A stretch of 64,000 nt of DNA from DASXUL01 sp036504855 (GTDB taxonomy: Bacteria; Armatimonadota; DTGP01; JAKQQT01): positions 1 through 64,000 of the forward strand of contig DASXUL010000089.1 of the NCBI GenBank assembly GCA_036504855.1, given 5' to 3'. The notes below the pieces were generated by a model. That model was given only the letters and a program-made list of their open reading frames with translations, had not been told where the DNA came from and did no database searches. How positions within the stretch are numbered: position 1 is the first letter of the stretch; each line of letters opens with the position of its first letter. Shown one piece after another: positions 62,501 to 64,000 of this stretch. The position numbers and the translations under genes are program-made.

Positions 62501-63086
62501 CCTTGCCGTCCGACCAGTTGGTGATCTGCACGGGAGCGTTGCCGCCGCCATCGTTTTCAGGCGCGGCATTCATGTAGAACGCCTGGTAGTTGCTGGCCCC
62601 CGTATTGCGGTAGGACAGGAAGGCGATCTTCGAGGCGTCGCTGCTGTAGACCGGGTTGGTGTCTCCAACATAGGTAGCGGCGTCATTGAGCTGGAGCGTG
62701 GCAAACGGGTTCACCGTCGCCTGGAAGAGGCCGTTCTGGCCGGCGCTGCGGCTGGACTGCTGAAGGAGGACCTTCGTTCCATCCGACGAGATGGAGGGGC
62801 TGTCTTCGTTTCCGCCGTAGTAAGAGAAGATCTGCAACTCGTACTTGCCCGAGCCGTCCAGGTTCATCGTGAAGACGTTGTCGTATGTGTAGGAGAGGTC
62901 GTACTGCCCCTTCAGATTCCTGTAGACGATTCTGGCGCCGTTCGCGCTGATGCGGGCCTGGTTGTCAGGTTCGTAGGAGCCTGGCGTTAGGTTCACGGGA
63001 GGTCCTGTGACATTTTGCGCTAGAGCGTCGTGCGGGAGGCACAGACAACCTAGCGCTAGGAGCGGAATCCATCTGAGTTTGTTCAT
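59556..63086 (-). CDS. Secreted TolB-propeller/CBM9 protein with canonical dockerin
   Basis: A 1176-aa exported protein. Signal peptide residues 1-23 (WIPLLALGCLCLPHDALAQ) precede a TolB/PD40-like propeller (about 30-330; repeats such as PSISSDGTKVLLQQS). A CnaB domain (GTVSGTLIGALGQPASGVTV), a fibronectin-III-like unit, a CBM-like region (NLVYNGSFENVDANGVPIGW) and further CnaB units follow. Near residue 900 is a CBM9-like domain (PPTIDGTLSTGEWAASQVIP, MWDNDNLYLAFACAEP). The end is a full type I dockerin: DLNGDGVVNSFDAIASLRIA and DVNNDAKADLSDTVKIVRKI, both calcium loops intact. It likely binds plant or microbial polysaccharide and docks to a cohesin partner not seen here. Confidence 0.87.
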   Translation of the reverse strand: MNKLRWIPLLALGCLCLPHDALAQNVTGPPVNLTPGSYEPDNQARISANGARIVYRNLKGQYDLSYTYDNVFTMNLDGSGKYELQIFSYYGGNEDSPSISSDGTKVLLQQSSRSAGQNGLFQATVNPFATLQLNDAATYVGDTNPVYSSDASKIAFLSYRNTGASNYQAFYMNAAPENDGGGNAPVQITNWSDGKAAQLSATPDGKLLLVKSISGSVSEIYRVDLSDSNAPGGGVGNNLTQITNFGKLISSPCQQTAGGRIFFVMPASNGVSHVFSINADGSGLHQVTGGPSTETDVSIGANTLVVVAKNAANGAGNEDVYTYSLSATTDPGTVSGTLIGALGQPASGVTVSAYDGSTLAGTTVTDANGQYTLSLPPGGYSLQFTGSDVATVMSGATVFSGGSVTCDAVTSPAAAPAPVKVVATVKYPNVGVRWAAAAAPASGYALVGYNVYRGTSMIGPWTKINSTPIPPVNPLQYTDTAPGNIATAFYKMTAVTSNGSTTAESAFTEVSQAASNLVYNGSFENVDANGVPIGWTPQGTCTVGTSTTYSTDGGKSLSMKELASTASMRVTSDVLSSSNKDFVFSPPIQPGVPIVEGMFAKFTDMKTTWPLVFITGPLTSGYSGYWYNPGGIGGTWDTTPGLTNPAGGDTDWIWQANTGPIFDFEFCTATKLVVYWNGDSTATQNSSTCYADDMTYQVKSYGSTGMVFGRIVDETGKGMSGVTVKVGGISLVTSGLGNVIIPNVPTGEQTMTISVPHKPDVTTTIHNYGGCRFEPFTVTNPGPFTIDGHVYYPDGKPCVGADVRFVKTDDSDNEVQYSTTTTDATGYYTFGSGLDDVASTTTGHVIAHMNGYVSNRIDKKFGAAGWSVNNDLKLIQPNIVIQAGKTSTPPTIDGTLSTGEWAASQVIPFAYSSLYATPQNPTTGYVMWDNDNLYLAFACAEPNPSGIVTSGFVLWGSDPFWIGHDLTEIRLDPTNGAAAGLAHEWWQILLDTVSCTSGITSNASNWDQHWLSVANRKAGNSLWDANAFLTNLRSAVSIGASQWVQEVKIPWSDLSYSSGMTVNTPTVGDEWACSLGRGRTQPSTAMEYTCTDNRASGNGIYNGLLRFVNTVTAPAKGDLNGDGVVNSFDAIASLRIAAGLEAVGARINQADVNNDAKADLSDTVKIVRKINGKDSF

Positions 63087-63742
63087 CGATTCGTTACCTT
63101 TCGCGCGTCTTCAGCCGGTCTAGGGTGCGGTGGGCACGAAGTAGGCGCCAACGAACTTCGAGCTTTTTGGGATTTCCACGGGCAAAGACTGATGTCATTT
63201 CCCAATCGATAGCGAGTTGCCAACGACTGCAGCGCATCGGGTGGGGGTTGGGTTTCCGCGGGTGTGGCGGATTGTGAGGGAGGAAGGGATGGGCGAATGA
63301 AGGGCAGCCCGGCGGAGGGAGGCCGCTGCGGGATGGGTGGAATTGGGACTCCCCGTCCATCAGATGAGAGTTGGGTGCGACAGCCTATTCGTGAAGAGCA
63401 CAGGTTTACGCTGGGCGAAACAGGCGTCCGTTGGTCCTCCATCGGCAGTTTCGCTGGGGCGGAGGCCTAAGACAGCGCCCGCGAGGGCCGTGATGGCCCT
63501 ATGTATCCAATTATATAGTGTTCTATAACAATCGCGCAAGCCTGCTTTTCATGACGCTACGCTCAGGCAGATCCATCGGAGTTTACAGCGGTGTTATTTT
63601 GTGGCCGAACCAGGGCCCGTGGGCCGGGCGAATGCGTCTCTGAGGCGTCGGGCGCTGGCCGCGGACACCTTGCGGCGCTGTTGGAGGCGCCTTGCGCCGG
63701 AGGCCGGAACCGGAAGAGCCGCCTCTTGCTGAGGCGAGCGGT
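63087..63742. other. Upstream region of the CBM9/dockerin gene
   Basis: About 650 bp without a convincing gene. It contains the AT-rich promoter patch at 63510-63539. A short CCGCCTC/GAGGCG hairpin near 63719-63736 could end the partial gene to the right. Confidence 0.45.
63510..63539 (-). promoter_or_regulatory. Candidate promoter with an overlapping dyad
   Basis: On the minus strand TTGCGC (63534-63539), 18 bp, then a perfect TATAAT (63510-63515). The dyad TATAG-TGTT-CTATA (63514-63527) lies between the boxes. The leader to the gene at 63086 would be about 417 nt. Confidence 0.4.
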
Positions 63743-64000
63743 TCAGCGCCCCGGCGCTCGGACGAGCTTCACGAGCGCGCAATCCGCCGGGCCAAGGTCC
63801 AGTAGCATCTCGCCCCTCGCTATCCAGGCGCGGCCCGTCCAGAGGTCGGTGGCGGCGTAGGAGGCGCCCGGATCGAGCCCGGCGCGCGCCAGGTCCACTC
63901 GGCGCGAAACCGGCGCGTCGGAACTGTAGTTGAACGCCGCAATGTAGCTGGCTCCGTTACGCGACATCACCATCACTTCGGCGGCCGCCCTTCCGGTGTT
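63743..64000 (-). CDS. C-terminal end of a glycosidase-like protein (partial)
   Basis: The last 85 aa of a gene that begins beyond the right edge. SYIAAFNYSSDAPVSRRVDL, YAATDLWTGRAWI and LGPADCALVKLV match the beta-sandwich C-terminal domain of GH27/GH36-type alpha-galactosidases and related retaining enzymes. The catalytic barrel is outside the window, so the enzyme class is not certain. Confidence 0.55.
   Translation of the reverse strand, partial: NTGRAAAEVMVMSRNGASYIAAFNYSSDAPVSRRVDLARAGLDPGASYAATDLWTGRAWIARGEMLLDLGPADCALVKLVRAPGR

Overview
The window is GC-rich bacterial chromosome, probably from Armatimonadota or a similar heterotroph with a large secretome. The basis is two prepilin-type proteins with the FTLIELLVVIAIIAIL leader and a C-terminal DGH motif, many large secreted beta-helix, LamG and CnaB proteins ending in dockerin-like tags, a PEP-CTERM protein, sugar-uptake genes and a GntR/LacI-type regulator. 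The phylum is inferred from gene content; there is no rRNA marker. I saw no rRNA, tRNA or CRISPR array.

Layout. 1-0.9 kb: an intact IS5-family insertion sequence with 17-bp inverted repeats. 1.4-4.5 kb (minus): sugar ABC importer (binding protein and two permeases, no ATPase). 4.8-9.0 kb (minus): two LamG paralogues in tandem, one ending in a dockerin-like tag and one in PEP-CTERM. 9.7-13.0 kb (plus): DUF1003 protein, PHP phosphoesterase, then rhodanese, DUF302 and a 29-residue membrane peptide. 13.2-16.4 kb (minus): a glutaminase-A-like secreted protein overlapping a URO-D-family protein. 16.7-27.2 kb (minus): a 1458-aa beta-helix protein, a dockerin-tagged zinc metalloprotease overlapping a small Pro-rich secreted protein, and a GH43-like hydrolase.

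27.5-37.4 kb (plus) is a potassium-uptake locus: DUF2294 gene, a structured leader ending in a terminator, a 27-aa membrane peptide, kdpF, kdpA, kdpB, kdpC, then a response regulator, a histidine kinase, a second response regulator and a stand-alone KdpD N-terminal/USP protein. The usual KdpD-KdpE pair is replaced by four separate proteins. Both regulators share an unrecognised output domain and lack a visible DNA-binding domain.

37.6-49.2 kb (plus): one gene for a 3861-aa secreted protein of ten homologous beta-helix units plus a dockerin-like tail, preceded by a ten-C tract. 49.4-63.1 kb (minus): a thioredoxin-YHS fusion, a 1446-aa multidomain adhesive/binding protein with a dockerin, two prepilin/DGH proteins, a GntR/LacI regulator, a prepilin remnant and a TolB-propeller/CBM9/dockerin protein. 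A glycosidase C-terminus runs off the right edge.

The recurrent theme is export: seven secreted proteins carry related C-terminal dockerin-like modules whose calcium loops range from canonical to lost. Together with sugar import and the hydrolase-like genes this suggests a polysaccharide- or surface-binding lifestyle (inference). The most unusual material is the split Kdp control system with its leader RNA, and the dockerin-tagged secretome with the giant repeat protein.
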